DNA from: Chitinophagaceae bacterium | GTDB taxonomy: Bacteria; Bacteroidota; Bacteroidia; Chitinophagales; Chitinophagaceae | Direction: 5' to 3' | Length of the DNA: 7,276 bases | Assembly (NCBI GenBank): GCA_017989935.1 | Contig: JAGNOY010000093.1 | Coordinates: 1-7,276 of the forward strand | Part shown: piece after piece, positions 6,856-7,276 of the stretch | How the letters are laid out: every line of letters starts with the position of its first letter | How positions within the stretch are numbered: the first letter of the stretch is position 1 | Translations under genes and position numbers: made by a program | Notes under the pieces: generated by a model | Seen by the model: the letters and a program-made list of their open reading frames with translations, nothing else | Database searches by the model: none | What the model was told of the DNA's origin: nothing

Positions 6856-6863
6856 CAAAAGTA
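6856..6863 (-). promoter_or_regulatory. -7 element upstream of the TonB-dependent receptor
   Basis: On the minus strand TACTTTTG matches TAnnTTTG perfectly, 37 nt before the GTG start. It is the same octamer as in the glnS promoter. No TTG or TTTG occurs 17-23 nt upstream, so the -33 element is missing. This suits a promoter that needs an activator, plausibly the neighbouring AraC-type protein. In the leader, TTTGAC (plus-strand reading) is repeated directly at 6819-6824 and 6832-6837, 13 nt apart; its meaning is unclear. I see no convincing Fur box. Confidence 0.5.
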
Positions 6864-6906
6864 TCAGGAAGAAAAATAATGAATTTTAGTAAAGCGGAAA
6901 AGAGTT

Positions 6907-7276
6907 TTAGTTATTAGGAATAACTTGCTTTATTTGTTCGGTAGGAGAAATGCCAAAATAATTTTTATAGGATTGACTAAAACTACTCAAGGAAGAATAA
7001 CCAACCATATCAGCAATTTCAGTAATATTTGAATTAGCACTTTGCAACAAATACTTTGCTTTAATCATTCTATTTTCTTGAATAAATTCGAAAATCGTTT
7101 GCTCATAAACTTCTTTAAACCCTTTTTTAAGATAACACTGATTGGTACCCACATTTGTGGCTATGATTGGGATTGTTAGGTTATTAGACAAATTTTCAAG
7201 GATATACTTTTTAGCCTGTTGAATTTTATCCATTTCAATAGGTTTGTTTAGCACACTACAAGTATCGCAGCCTAGT
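6907..7276 (-). CDS. AraC-family (PchR-like) transcriptional regulator, C-terminal part
   Basis: The DNA-binding end of an AraC/XylS regulator; the frame stays open to the window edge, so the N-terminal sensor domain lies outside. A GTG at 7252-7254 could start a 115-residue protein, but the upstream codons (LGCDTCS, with a CxxC) read on without a stop, so I treat the gene as partial. Numbering from that GTG, the first helix-turn-helix covers about 27-48 (LTIPIIATNVGTNQCYLKKG) and the second about 77-98, within the family signature ITEIADMVGYSSLSSFSQSY then KNYFGISPTEQ (77-107). YLKKGFKEVYEQTIFEFIQE resembles the PchR branch, whose members sense a ferric siderophore and activate its receptor gene. 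Its position directly upstream of a FecA-like receptor supports that role. The ligand cannot be inferred. Confidence 0.88.
   Translation of the reverse strand, partial: LGCDTCSVLNKPIEMDKIQQAKKYILENLSNNLTIPIIATNVGTNQCYLKKGFKEVYEQTIFEFIQENRMIKAKYLLQSANSNITEIADMVGYSSLSSFSQSYKNYFGISPTEQIKQVIPNN

Overview
The window looks like chromosomal DNA from an AT-rich member of the Bacteroidota (Cytophaga-Flavobacterium-Bacteroides group). The signs are protein content (FecA-type receptor beside a PchR-like AraC regulator, a Bacteroidota-style HflX, a small outer-membrane barrel ending in Phe), no obvious Shine-Dalgarno sequences, and upstream motifs that fit the Bacteroidota promoter consensus (TTTG or TTG, about 17-23 nt, TAnnTTTG). 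The species cannot be named from this evidence.

Layout. Positions 1-423 hold no gene. They contain a 111-bp imperfect palindrome, a short GC-rich island, T-rich tracts with inverted repeats, and a strongly folded two-hairpin element directly downstream of glnS. The minus strand at 424-2085 encodes glutaminyl-tRNA synthetase, with a good promoter just upstream. A 386-bp divergent intergenic region follows, carrying a degenerate second element that resembles the one behind glnS. On the plus strand come a secreted, probably outer-membrane beta-barrel protein of unknown function (2472-3209) and the ribosome-associated GTPase HflX (3280-4473, TTG start). hflX ends in an intrinsic terminator that contains its own stop codon. 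A short convergent gap contains a perfect 17-bp tandem duplication. The minus strand then carries a FecA-like TonB-dependent receptor (4581-6818, GTG start), preceded on the same strand by the C-terminal part of an AraC-family regulator that runs off the right edge.

How the genes work together. glnS and hflX are housekeeping or stress genes of translation and have no obvious link to each other. The AraC regulator plus receptor form the one clear functional unit: most likely a siderophore or ferric-citrate uptake gene with its own ligand-responsive regulator. Its promoter has a perfect -7 element but no recognisable -33 element, which fits activator dependence. I found no clearly new multi-gene system. 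The most unusual material is the non-coding structure around glnS.
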